The notes: a model not told the origin generated them from the letters alone. Positions 7,989 through 15,721 are shown, counted from the stretch's first letter. The stretch is DNA of 64,000 bases from Candidatus Nitrosotenuis uzonensis (GCF_000723185.1 NZ_CBTY010000006.1:186001-250000), one strand, 5' to 3'. Made by a program: numbers and translations.

Positions 7989-8279
7989 TCATAGATCCGC
8001 ATTGCAGTTCATGCAGTATCTCTGACCGTCTGACGTGACATCTTGGTCCTTCTTGGGATGATCGCACTTCTTAGGTAGTCTTTGTATTTTCACTGTCTGA
8101 ATCTCTGACAAGATCTTGGCAAGGTAATCTGCTTTGCCTTGTGATACTCTTGCCATGCCTCTTCTGATTCTATCTACTGAATATCTGTCATCGTACGGAC
8201 TTTCATTGAATATCTTGACAGTTTGGACCTCACAATCTCTTAGATTCTCTATCATTTTGATTGCAGTTTTGAGAGTCAT
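7989..8279 (-). CDS. Hypothetical protein with C-terminal zinc-knuckle-like motif
   Basis: A 96-residue island protein, start ATG 8279 (GTG at 8285 in frame). The N-terminal two thirds are charged and probably helical, with RIRRGMARVSQGKADYLAKI. The C-terminus has a Cys-His pair (KKCDHPKKD) and a second pair YCMNCNADL, which could hold one zinc ion. That suggests a small nucleic-acid-binding or adaptor protein, but I recognise no family. It is divergent from the Ymh-like gene at 8371 across an AT-rich spacer. Confidence 0.55.
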   Translation of the reverse strand: MTLKTAIKMIENLRDCEVQTVKIFNESPYDDRYSVDRIRRGMARVSQGKADYLAKILSEIQTVKIQRLPKKCDHPKKDQDVTSDGQRYCMNCNADL

Positions 8280-8370
8280 TAACACTTTAAACTCGAGTTG
8301 TTTTTTGAATTTTACAATTATAGAATATCCTTCATTAATTGTTAAATAATTACGAATTAAAATATTATTG

Positions 8371-9069
8371 ATGACAGATATCGCGAAATTCCGTAAAATT
8401 ATTGGTGAAATAAAGACATTGAAAAAACTTCATTGGAAGGATCCTAAAACATCAGTTTGGATAAGCAAGGTTTTACGTTACCTGAAAAACGAATTTGGGG
8501 AAGATTCAGATTATTATAAACAGTTTTACCGTGCTACTCATGGGCCTGTGGCAGTTTCATCTGGGACTCCTGATCATGTGTTTCAGCAGAGTCATCTAGA
8601 AAGATTGGAAAGATATGGTGGATATTTGAAAGCATTCTTAGAAGAGCTTCAAGAAGAGGATCCGATCCAAGAAAGTAAATTCCCAAAAGAACTGAAACTC
8701 CATCCAAAAATTGTTGCTGTGAGTGAAAAACTCTATCGCAACAAACACTACTCACAAGCAATTTTTGAGGCTGTTAAGGTATTGGAAATGGAGATTAAGA
8801 CAAAAAGCCGAATCAGAGACAAAATTGGTGTCAACTTGGTTAATCATGTCTTCAATAAAGATCATCCAACTATCAAGATAGTTGAAGGGGATGAATCCGC
8901 ACAAATCGATGAAAGAGAAGGATTCAGATTCTTGTACATGGGAGCATTCCTTGGAATAAAAGATCCTAAGTCTCATTCAACGCCTAATTTAGAAGATTCA
9001 GCAAAGGCCTTGGAGTATATTGCCTTTCTTAGTCTTTTGATGAAGCGATTAGATGAAGCATCTGTTTGA
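8371..9069 (+). CDS. Ymh-like (TIGR02391-type) protein with degenerate HEPN-type motif
   Basis: A 232-residue protein. The C-terminal ~120 residues (HYSQAIFEAVKVLEMEIK, then FRFLYMGAFLGIKDPKSH) match the pattern of the TIGR02391/Ymh group, in which the end of the motif is usually GIRNPxxH. Here arginine is replaced by lysine (K197, H202), so a HEPN-like nuclease, if present, may be altered. The group is often found in defence and mobile contexts. ATG 8371 is preferred over TTG 8368; TTAAATAATTA at 8342-8352 is a well-placed TATA box. The gene is AT-rich compared with its island neighbours. Confidence 0.65.
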   Translation: MTDIAKFRKIIGEIKTLKKLHWKDPKTSVWISKVLRYLKNEFGEDSDYYKQFYRATHGPVAVSSGTPDHVFQQSHLERLERYGGYLKAFLEELQEEDPIQESKFPKELKLHPKIVAVSEKLYRNKHYSQAIFEAVKVLEMEIKTKSRIRDKIGVNLVNHVFNKDHPTIKIVEGDESAQIDEREGFRFLYMGAFLGIKDPKSHSTPNLEDSAKALEYIAFLSLLMKRLDEASV

Positions 9070-9095
9070 AATACTGTCTAATCGCCTTCGCTCAT

Positions 9096-9154
9096 TCTGG
9101 TTTTCCCTTTTCCACGCGGGGCTCTGGGAAAAGGACGCTCCCGCTGAAACCAGA
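9096..9154. repeat. Inverted repeat before the TrmB-like gene
   Basis: An 8-bp arm TCTGGTTT (9096-9103) pairs with AAACCAGA (9147-9154). Inside it, CTTTTCC and GGAAAAG form a second pair of arms. The 59-bp element is GC-rich and sits 38 bp before the TrmB-like start. It may be a transcript hairpin, terminator of the upstream gene or a regulatory site. Confidence 0.4.
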
Positions 9155-9191
9155 TGGCTCGGCTCCGGAATTAACCAAACGAGGTGATTGA

Positions 9192-9605
9192 ATGTTCGTG
9201 CTAAATGGGAATGCTGACAGGATTCTTGAGACCTTGATGTCCTGCGGCTTGACGGAATACGAGTCTAAGGTCTACTTCACTCTGCTTCTGACAGAGAAAT
9301 CGAAGATGCTTGAACTCTCCAAGAAGAGTTCCGTCCCTCAGTCCAAAATCTACCTTACAGTAGACGGTCTAAGGGACAAGGGTCTGGTGGACGTGAGCGA
9401 TGAGATGCCCAAGACCGCCGCACCCAGAAAGTTCGAGCCGTATCTGGGCAAGGCGATAAATGAGAAGCAGAAGGAAATCTCGAACCTGATAGAGTCGGGA
9501 AACTCCATCAGGGACATAATCTACGGTCTGAGACCCGTGGCGGTGAAATACAAGAACAAGTATCGGGTCTTCGAGCCGAAGCACAGGAGAAAATGTCTGA
9601 CCTGA
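9192..9605 (+). CDS. TrmB-family HTH transcriptional regulator, short form
   Basis: A 137-residue protein. Residues ~8-75 form a TrmB-type winged helix (LMSCGLTEYESKVYFTLL, KKSSVPQSKIYLTVDGL, DKGLVDV). After that only ~60 residues remain, so the ligand-binding part of full-length TrmB proteins is missing; the frame ends in basic sequence RRKCLT. It may be a short stand-alone regulator or a truncated one. GAGGTGA 4-10 bp before the ATG is a good ribosome-binding site, unlike most leaderless genes here. It likely regulates island genes. Confidence 0.75.
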   Translation: MFVLNGNADRILETLMSCGLTEYESKVYFTLLLTEKSKMLELSKKSSVPQSKIYLTVDGLRDKGLVDVSDEMPKTAAPRKFEPYLGKAINEKQKEISNLIESGNSIRDIIYGLRPVAVKYKNKYRVFEPKHRRKCLT

Positions 9606-9730
9606 CAGCTACACAGAACTCAGCAAAAAGCTAAATAGTTCTGTTAGGTATACAAAACTCAAGAATTGAAGGACAAATCTAACACAAGTTCTCCTTCGAT
9701 AGTAAAAGGGACCGAAACCCGTGATGGGGC

Positions 9731-9820
9731 TCCCCTCGAGGGCCTTCAATCCTTGATTTCGGGCCCCAAACGTCGTCGACCTTTTACTATTGAGAGGACA
9801 ATGGACCTGTACAACTACAA
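9731..9820 (+). repeat. Right/internal copy of the 90-bp att-type direct repeat
   Basis: Matches 7105-7194 at 85 of 90 positions. It carries the last 14 bp of tRNA-His, the spacer and an integrase start codon (ATG at 9801), after which the sequence diverges within a few codons. The 2.6 kb between the copies behaves like one integrated unit, and the DNA to the right like another that used the same site. Confidence 0.85.
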
Positions 9821-9822
9821 CA
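9801..9822 (+). pseudogene. Vestigial integrase start
   Basis: The codons MDLYNYN repeat the start of the integrase at 7175, then homology ends in a G-rich run. This is the remnant of a second integrase from a related element inserted at the same tRNA gene. Confidence 0.6.
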
Positions 9823-9948
9823 GGGGGGGACTAGACACAGCATAATGGAACTTCATGAACCATATGGAAAGAAAGATAATGACTACAAAGAGGATTTTGA
9901 GAAGTTTTGCAGAAAATTATTTAGTTCCAGAATCTAATTCTCTGCAGC

Positions 9949-11361
9949 ATGGAAAAATCGAAACTGGAAAAGAAATTCACTTCTATGATTGACACTTTCA
10001 GACAGGAATATGAGAAACTGTCCCCTGAAGAAAAACGATATTGCGGTCCAGCAGAGTCACTAAGCAAGCTTTGTCAAATTTACATTATCACATGCAAAGA
10101 TTACGAATTGTACTTGGTCATCAAGACGAGTTTTCCAGATCTTCCGGATAAATTAGTCAAGGTAATTGAGGTCACACCGAAGAACTTTGAAAAACAGCTC
10201 GAGGATTTTTCAAATCAGGACATCTGGAAGAGAGAAATCGAAGGTGAATTCGGAAAAACTAGAACGTATGATTTCTTTCTACCGCAAATAGTTGAGTTTG
10301 GAAGAAAGATGAGGCAGAGAAGTCTGGAACTGCAGAGTAAATTAACTGGCTTTTGGGGGAATTCTCTTGCCTTTTGGGATTTTGCAGGCAGCATAGATGA
10401 TATCGATCTTGACGCAAAAGCAAAATTCACAATCCAAGTCTGCAAGAACTCATTCACACGTTTACAAGCACAAACGACGAACGATGATGTTCAGCCTTCA
10501 ACATTCGCCCCCAAGACAGGGTGGGGCGCATATTTCTATCCATTCATACTGATTGGAGAATTCAAAAAGACTTTCATGGGACAGTTGTCAGGCGGTGATC
10601 ATCTTCACCTTGACGACACCGTATATGACGGCAAATTCGATCACATCCATCTGATAGTCAATAGAGATGGTTTGGTGGGACTTGATACCGAGGAAGGAAC
10701 CAAGGCAAATAATGTCATCAACACGATATTTGGAACTGCCTTGCTGCTTGGATTGAATTGTTATGCCAATAGACTACATGAGTTGGCTACCGTGTTTGTC
10801 AAGGACAGATTGTTCGTGCATTCGTGGCAAATCGCAGGATTGCGTACTGTGCCATATGACTATAGGAGCAGGTATGTCAAGCTGGACGTATTACGTCGAT
10901 TGAGTGTTCCTATTGAGGTTTTAACGGAAATACTTCAGACGGCAGAAAAGATCTGGCAGGGCAAGTTTGCGGGTGAGCTCAGGCTGTTACTAGAATCATA
11001 CACTCACGCGCAAAACAACGAATTGCTACAGTCATTCAACACATCATGGTTGGTAATTGAGAAATACTTGAGGCAGAAGTGGGACAAAAAACTACAATCT
11101 GACGGAATGAGAAAGCAGCTGAAAAACTGGGATCTTGGCAGGATTCTTGATGTCTTGAAAACTGATGATGACATAACAGCTGACGATTTCCATAAAATGG
11201 ACGAACTAAGAGAAACCCGTAACATCGTTTTTCATGGCAAAGATGAGATTGATGTGAAGAAATCAATAGAATGTTTTGAGGCGGCCCTTACAATCATAAG
11301 GAATGAGACGGAAGTCAGCAAAAAATTCGATTCTTCACAATTTGAGACAATCGATGTCTAA
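9949..11361 (+). CDS. ApeA-like protein with C-terminal HEPN domain
   Basis: A 470-residue protein. The C-terminal ~130 residues are helical and contain RETRNIVFHGK, a canonical HEPN nuclease motif R-N-x3-H (R424, H429). The long N-terminal part is beta-rich with a central GEFKKTFMGQLSGGDHLHLD stretch. Large proteins of this shape with a C-terminal HEPN domain occur in the ApeA/Apea-like group, whose members include anti-phage proteins that cleave RNA. ATG 9949 follows a TATA-like sequence by about 26 bp, so the mRNA is leaderless. It is monocistronic. The ApeA link is from motif and layout only. Confidence 0.6.
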   Translation: MEKSKLEKKFTSMIDTFRQEYEKLSPEEKRYCGPAESLSKLCQIYIITCKDYELYLVIKTSFPDLPDKLVKVIEVTPKNFEKQLEDFSNQDIWKREIEGEFGKTRTYDFFLPQIVEFGRKMRQRSLELQSKLTGFWGNSLAFWDFAGSIDDIDLDAKAKFTIQVCKNSFTRLQAQTTNDDVQPSTFAPKTGWGAYFYPFILIGEFKKTFMGQLSGGDHLHLDDTVYDGKFDHIHLIVNRDGLVGLDTEEGTKANNVINTIFGTALLLGLNCYANRLHELATVFVKDRLFVHSWQIAGLRTVPYDYRSRYVKLDVLRRLSVPIEVLTEILQTAEKIWQGKFAGELRLLLESYTHAQNNELLQSFNTSWLVIEKYLRQKWDKKLQSDGMRKQLKNWDLGRILDVLKTDDDITADDFHKMDELRETRNIVFHGKDEIDVKKSIECFEAALTIIRNETEVSKKFDSSQFETIDV

Positions 11362-11375
11362 GCGCAATATCTGCA

Positions 11376-11915
11376 TTATTTGTTTTTTTGATCTTTTTTA
11401 CGATTATTTGTATTTGTTTTACTTTTAATCTCCTCAAATTTTTGTGTCGCAACTTCGATTTTTAGATTAATGAGCTCGAGTTTTAGATTTTCTATCTCTA
11501 AACGAGCGTCAACATTTTTAATTTCTTCTTGTTGATTTATTTTTAATGAATCTTGATGATCTGGTTTTTGTGGACTATCCGATTTATCCACATCTGACTT
11601 GAGAGAATTGGATAGTTTCTTTACGTATAAGGGAATCGCAGTCCCACTTACAGCAATAATTAACAAACCGAGGGCGAATATTTCTACTCCCAATCCTAGG
11701 AACCTAAATGCTACATCTAATATCCGATCTTGTGATTTTCCTTCTGGAAGATCGATTCCGTGATTCGCTTCTATTGCACCAGCAATAAGAAATGCTACAC
11801 CAGCAGAAGACAACACTCCGCCAACAGTAAGCAATACTGCTAATCCGACATTAGTCATTGCGATTTTTTTATCAAATTCATATTTGTCCAAATTGCTACC
11901 ATCGTTGTATCTCAC
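11376..11915 (-). CDS. Membrane protein with two helices and a coiled-coil tail
   Basis: A 179-residue protein starting with GTG 11915. Two hydrophobic segments, about residues 22-48 (VGLAVLLTVGGVLSSAGVAF) and 74-97, are followed by a charged cytoplasmic region and a coiled coil (about 130-165, IENLKLELINLKIEVATQ) with a Lys/Asn-rich end. I recognise no family. It converges on the HEPN gene and is divergent from the wHTH-MNT-HEPN gene, so the palindromic operator at 11960-11997 lies in their shared promoter region. It could be a membrane effector of the island, but nothing proves it. Confidence 0.55.
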   Translation of the reverse strand: MRYNDGSNLDKYEFDKKIAMTNVGLAVLLTVGGVLSSAGVAFLIAGAIEANHGIDLPEGKSQDRILDVAFRFLGLGVEIFALGLLIIAVSGTAIPLYVKKLSNSLKSDVDKSDSPQKPDHQDSLKINQQEEIKNVDARLEIENLKLELINLKIEVATQKFEEIKSKTNTNNRKKDQKNK

Positions 11916-11959
11916 GTAATTGGTTTAAACTTACCTTTCGGCAACCTATCGTATTTATC

Positions 11960-11997
11960 TATAGTAAAAAACTATAATATTATAGTAAATTACTATA
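11960..11997. promoter_or_regulatory. Tandem palindromic operator of the HEPN/nucleotidyltransferase module
   Basis: Two 17-bp palindromes, TATAGT-AAAAA-ACTATA (11960-11976) and TATAGTAA-A-TTACTATA (11981-11997), start 21 bp apart, two turns of the helix, so both face the same side of DNA. The joining sequence is a 16-bp palindrome (11971-11986) with a TATA-like core. They lie 14-51 bp before the ATG at 12011, where a bound dimeric repressor would block transcription. The wHTH protein encoded next is the natural candidate for autoregulation. Confidence 0.7.
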
Positions 11998-12010
11998 ATT
12001 GGTGAAAACA

Positions 12011-13084
12011 ATGGACGAAACCATGCACAGAATACTGGATATGTTATCAAGGAACCTGGGAAGGCCGATGTCGATACACGAGCTTACCAGCAAAATGGAG
12101 CAGACGTACGGCAGCGCCTACTACGCTAACATACATGAAAAAATCCAGGAAATGGCTCAGGATCTCTTAATCACACTTTCGAGGTCCGGCAGGTCTTCCA
12201 TAATATCTCCCTACTTTGAGAACTATCTGCTAATCGACTTTTTTGCGGAAATGGAGCTGATTAGGAAGCAAGACTTTCTGAAGGGAAGGCAGGAGATGCA
12301 GATGCTGATGATGGAAATACACACTTTCATGCACAACATCCCTTTCATCAAATCCATCTCCTTGATGAGTCCGGAAAGAAACTCGAAGCTGAACAAGGCC
12401 GAGATCATGTTTCATTTGAAATCTTCAAACAAAAAATCATCTGAAGAGGCAAAGATTGAGATCAGTGCCATAATGGCCAACCTTCAGAGAATGCACAACA
12501 TCAGAATAGACTATCTGATTTTGGAGGATGAAACGTTTCTTGACCTGCTGAGATCAAACGAGAGTAATCCCGTCAGGGAGATGCTGCACAACAAGATCAC
12601 AATTCTGTATCCGCAGAGCTTTTGGATGTCGATAAGGGGAGAGATTTTGAGGGGCACCACGATAGTCACGGAAGAGAGCGAGACGCACCCCGCAAAGATA
12701 AGCGAAGAGAATCTGGTCTTCAATCTCGCGAGGTTCGGCTACACGGAGTTTGGGCCAAAACTAGAACAAGGTAGACCTATCTGTATGGAGTACATCATAT
12801 CCGCGATAATGTTTCACAAAGACGCAAGAAGGATGGATGCAATCCCGATAATTCTTGCAAAGAACTCCAAGAAAACAAGCTACGACCTACTGCTCTTTTT
12901 GGCGCGAAGATATGATTTCGAGGGGAAGATACTGGGCATCCTCAAGGCGCTCAGAAACCTCGTCGCGCACGGGATGGCCAACGTTGACGAGTCTATAAGG
13001 CTGCTCGAGGCCATGAAAATAGAAGAGGTCAAGGCAAACGCTAAGAGCATGAAGGAGAAACTGAGGCTGTATAATGTCACTTGA
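12011..13084 (+). CDS. wHTH / degenerate nucleotidyltransferase / HEPN protein
   Basis: A 357-residue protein with three visible parts. Residues 1-65 look like a winged helix (RILDMLSRNLGRPMSIHELTS). The middle (about 95-215) has the strand-helix pattern of a minimal nucleotidyltransferase, including RIDYLILEDETFLDLL and ITILYPQSFW, but lacks the G-S and D-x-D catalytic motif. The C-terminus (about 225-330) is helical with LRNLVAHG, a HEPN R-x4-H motif (R315, H320). ATG 12011 is preferred over GTG 12002. The last 11 bp overlap the nucleotidyltransferase gene. HEPN/MNT pairs are toxin-antitoxin systems; this fused, DNA-binding form is not one I recognise. Confidence 0.6.
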   Translation: MDETMHRILDMLSRNLGRPMSIHELTSKMEQTYGSAYYANIHEKIQEMAQDLLITLSRSGRSSIISPYFENYLLIDFFAEMELIRKQDFLKGRQEMQMLMMEIHTFMHNIPFIKSISLMSPERNSKLNKAEIMFHLKSSNKKSSEEAKIEISAIMANLQRMHNIRIDYLILEDETFLDLLRSNESNPVREMLHNKITILYPQSFWMSIRGEILRGTTIVTEESETHPAKISEENLVFNLARFGYTEFGPKLEQGRPICMEYIISAIMFHKDARRMDAIPIILAKNSKKTSYDLLLFLARRYDFEGKILGILKALRNLVAHGMANVDESIRLLEAMKIEEVKANAKSMKEKLRLYNVT

Positions 13085-13586
13085 CAACACAAAGCTGCTT
13101 GATTTTCTAGGAGAAGTCGACAAAGAGCTGAGTCGCAGAATTGTGGTGGTGGCAGTAGGCGGGACTGCGATGACTCTTTTGAAGGCAAAGCCGTCCACCA
13201 TCGACGTTGACTTCACGATACCGGGGGAGTTCTACGACGAGTTTGAAAAGGCAAAGAAGATCGTCAATCCGGGATTCAGAGTCGATCTATTCCAGGACGG
13301 TGCGGTGTTTATCACGATGCTTTCAGAAGACTATCTGAAGAAAAGCAAGCCGATAAGGACCAAATTGAAAAACATACAGTTGAGGGCGTTGAATCCTGTA
13401 GACATAGTCATTACAAAAATTGCCAGACTGGACGAAAGGGATGAGCAAGACATAGAGTCATGCATCAAGAAATTCAAGATCAAAAAGAGTCAGATCATAA
13501 AACGCGCAAAGGCCATCGGTTATTCTGGTAATGATGAGGTTTTCAAAGGCAACCTAGAAATCATGCTGAAAAAGTTTTTTGGATGA
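13074..13586 (+). CDS. Nucleotidyltransferase (DUF6036/AbiEii-like)
   Basis: A 170-residue protein with a complete nucleotidyltransferase signature: VAVGGTAMTLLKAKPS followed by TIDVDFTI, i.e. G-G-x13-D-x-D (about residues 28-45). The third acid is likely in GFRVDLF. The rest resembles DUF6036-type proteins, including NPVDIVITKIARLDERDEQD near residue 115. Such enzymes can add nucleotides to tRNA or to partner proteins. Its start overlaps the upstream wHTH-HEPN gene by 11 bp, so the two are co-translated and very likely partners, one modifying or being silenced by the other. Confidence 0.7.
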   Translation: MSLDNTKLLDFLGEVDKELSRRIVVVAVGGTAMTLLKAKPSTIDVDFTIPGEFYDEFEKAKKIVNPGFRVDLFQDGAVFITMLSEDYLKKSKPIRTKLKNIQLRALNPVDIVITKIARLDERDEQDIESCIKKFKIKKSQIIKRAKAIGYSGNDEVFKGNLEIMLKKFFG

Positions 13587-13640
13587 ATAAAAGAGCATAT
13601 GAAAACCTGGATCATGCTGTTTTAATCGTTGATTCACTAA

Positions 13641-14390
13641 ATGATGAACATGTCGAATAAAACCGAAATCACAATGGCGATGCTCATGGCAATGCAACCG
13701 AGCCATCATCTACTCTACATAAAATCAAGGGTGATGAAAAGAGCACTAGACGATCCGAATTTTGGACTCAAGAAACCGATTGATGATAAAGAACTTGAAC
13801 TGTTGACAAGAGAACTCTTACGCATCGAGATAATTGCAACTACTATTCACTATGCAGAAGTTTTTGCATCCAGATTATTGGCAATGAAAAAATACAAACG
13901 GTTTCATAAGTTTCTCCTTGAATACTATCCAAGCGAGATTATAAAATTCTATAAAAATATGAATAAAAAGAACAACAGCTATGTTTCAAGCTTGTTGCAA
14001 TATCCACGGATGAGCCGGATATTGCCCAATGAATCCAAAAAAGAAATAGAAAAATCAGTGCGAGACGTGCGCTTAGAGCTGAATAAACTGGCAAAATTCT
14101 ATCTGAAATGGCACGACTTTTACAACAGCTATAAGCACGGTTTTAGGGTATTTGCAAGCAAGCCAAACCCATATGACGACTTTACGCTAGCTGGATACAT
14201 CACCGACCCTAAGAGTCTCAACTCGTTTCAAGTGCGATTGACAAACGACAAAATCGAAGAGGCGTTAGATTACTGCGATTTTATGTTCAAAATTCTTAGC
14301 ACTACCGAGGACATATTCATTCAACATAAAATTAGAAAAAATAATAAGATGAAAATTACCGTATTCGTAAAAAATAGAAGGCGCAAATAA
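13641..14390 (+). CDS. Hypothetical helical protein with YNSYKHG motif
   Basis: A 249-residue protein predicted to be mostly helical with no signal peptide or membrane span. The segment HDFYNSYKHGFRVFA (about residues 162-176) has the N-x3-H-G look of some HEPN-like proteins, though the usual R-x4-6-H is absent. The end is strongly basic (KNRRRK). It lies 54 bp after the nucleotidyltransferase gene on the same strand, with a possible weak promoter between. ATG 13641 is used, with a second ATG at 13644. Function unknown. Confidence 0.55.
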   Translation: MMNMSNKTEITMAMLMAMQPSHHLLYIKSRVMKRALDDPNFGLKKPIDDKELELLTRELLRIEIIATTIHYAEVFASRLLAMKKYKRFHKFLLEYYPSEIIKFYKNMNKKNNSYVSSLLQYPRMSRILPNESKKEIEKSVRDVRLELNKLAKFYLKWHDFYNSYKHGFRVFASKPNPYDDFTLAGYITDPKSLNSFQVRLTNDKIEEALDYCDFMFKILSTTEDIFIQHKIRKNNKMKITVFVKNRRRK

Positions 14391-14428
14391 CGTAAAAAGT
14401 CTGAATCCGATAATTAGTTATTTTCACA

Positions 14429-15721
14429 TTAAGCAGTTTCAAGATACGGCTTTTCCAGTGCGAAAAGAATGGATTGCCTGCATTTGAACTTCGGTATCTT
14501 CTCGGCAGGCGTCATATGACTATTGAATTCTGGATATTTGTTGATCCCATAAAGTGACACAGTAGTGGCTCTTACGACTCCATCTAAGTCGTCCCATTCC
14601 TCTACACCATTTATTGCAAGTATCTGTGCCACCGTTTCTTTTGGATATTGTGCCAACAGTCCTTTTTGCGCTAGATCTTTAATGTAGCGAATTGCATCGG
14701 GTATCTCATCCATTTTTATCATTTTGGTTCTTATCCCAATTGTATTTAGCGCCTCAATGTAAGTGGAGAAAGGAATCTCTTTACCTGGATGCCTTTCTAT
14801 AATGGTTTCAGTGCGAATGATTTTTTCTATTCTGTCTTGATTGAATTGAAAATCAGGATGGGACAGTTCTGTGATGTTTACGACTTCACAAGCCTCTTCT
14901 GACACCATCTTAGCGATTACACTGAAACTCATAGTTGGCTTTCCACTAAATGTCATATTGGAATCATCGGATAATGCAGCCATGTTTGCACCAATTTTCT
15001 TCTCTTTTTTTGCGATGGACAGGGCCATCATCATGGATTTTATCATTGGGTGGGGATACCATTGTTCATCACTTTGTTTATCTATTGTTTTTAGATATTC
15101 CAACATGGTTTTGCGAAAAACTCCGAAGGACAGAAATTGAAATGATCTCTGATCTATGAACTGTTGCATGACTTTAAGGCCTTTTTCGTATTTTACCGAA
15201 TCAACTTTACTTTGAATTGGAGGAGACAGGCTATTACATTCCCATTTGTCAGGAGTCTTGAGTTCAACATATGATGGATATGGAACTTTTCGCAGCAATT
15301 GCCCAGTCTCTCTTAATTTATTGACGTACCTTTCAATTCCCATTTTTAACATGTTCAGATTAGTCTGTGCCTCTGCAAAAACATAGAAAGCAAGGGCCTC
15401 CTGCATATCTCCAGAAAACTCATCAAAAACTACCCATTTCCCTCTAAGTTTGTCCCAATTTACATAGAAGCATCCCTCTCGAAGCTCTTGAAAATGAGAA
15501 TGAATACCAGAACGATTTTCCATGTTTTTGATTAGAAAGTCGACGTTAAACCCATCCGTATTTTGGCCGGTTTTCTTGAGAATCTCGTAGATGCTTCTTT
15601 GGTCGTTGAGCTTATCATGAAGGTAAGAGAGCCTGTATTTTCTTGCACACTTTGCAGCAGCCTTATCTATTCTATCGTTATGACATCCAAATTTTTCATC
15701 TCGGATTCTCTTGCCGCACAT
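14429..15721 (-). CDS. Hypothetical protein, 430 residues
   Basis: A soluble protein with no motif I can assign. The N-terminus has Cys and Lys/Arg-rich segments (MCGKRIRDEKFGCHND), the middle is mixed helix, and the C-terminal third is charged. No membrane span or signal peptide is seen. The ATG at 15721 is 29 bp from the start of the rightward DUF2958-like gene, so they share a promoter region. It converges on the hypothetical gene at 13641. It is probably the last gene of the island. Confidence 0.55.
   Translation of the reverse strand: MCGKRIRDEKFGCHNDRIDKAAAKCARKYRLSYLHDKLNDQRSIYEILKKTGQNTDGFNVDFLIKNMENRSGIHSHFQELREGCFYVNWDKLRGKWVVFDEFSGDMQEALAFYVFAEAQTNLNMLKMGIERYVNKLRETGQLLRKVPYPSYVELKTPDKWECNSLSPPIQSKVDSVKYEKGLKVMQQFIDQRSFQFLSFGVFRKTMLEYLKTIDKQSDEQWYPHPMIKSMMMALSIAKKEKKIGANMAALSDDSNMTFSGKPTMSFSVIAKMVSEEACEVVNITELSHPDFQFNQDRIEKIIRTETIIERHPGKEIPFSTYIEALNTIGIRTKMIKMDEIPDAIRYIKDLAQKGLLAQYPKETVAQILAINGVEEWDDLDGVVRATTVSLYGINKYPEFNSHMTPAEKIPKFKCRQSILFALEKPYLETA

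Larger units (their letters stand above)
9606..9948. other. 343-bp junction region with the internal att copy
   Basis: It holds the second 90-bp repeat (9731-9820), a vestigial integrase start, and a 30-codon frame at 9845-9937 (start MELHEPYGKK) without other support. AAATTATTTA at 9914-9923 is a suitable TATA box for the gene at 9949. No other gene was seen. Confidence 0.6.

Noticed and set aside
9845-9937. 30-codon frame before the ApeA-like gene
   Set aside because: No similarity, no promoter of its own, and it covers the promoter of the next gene.
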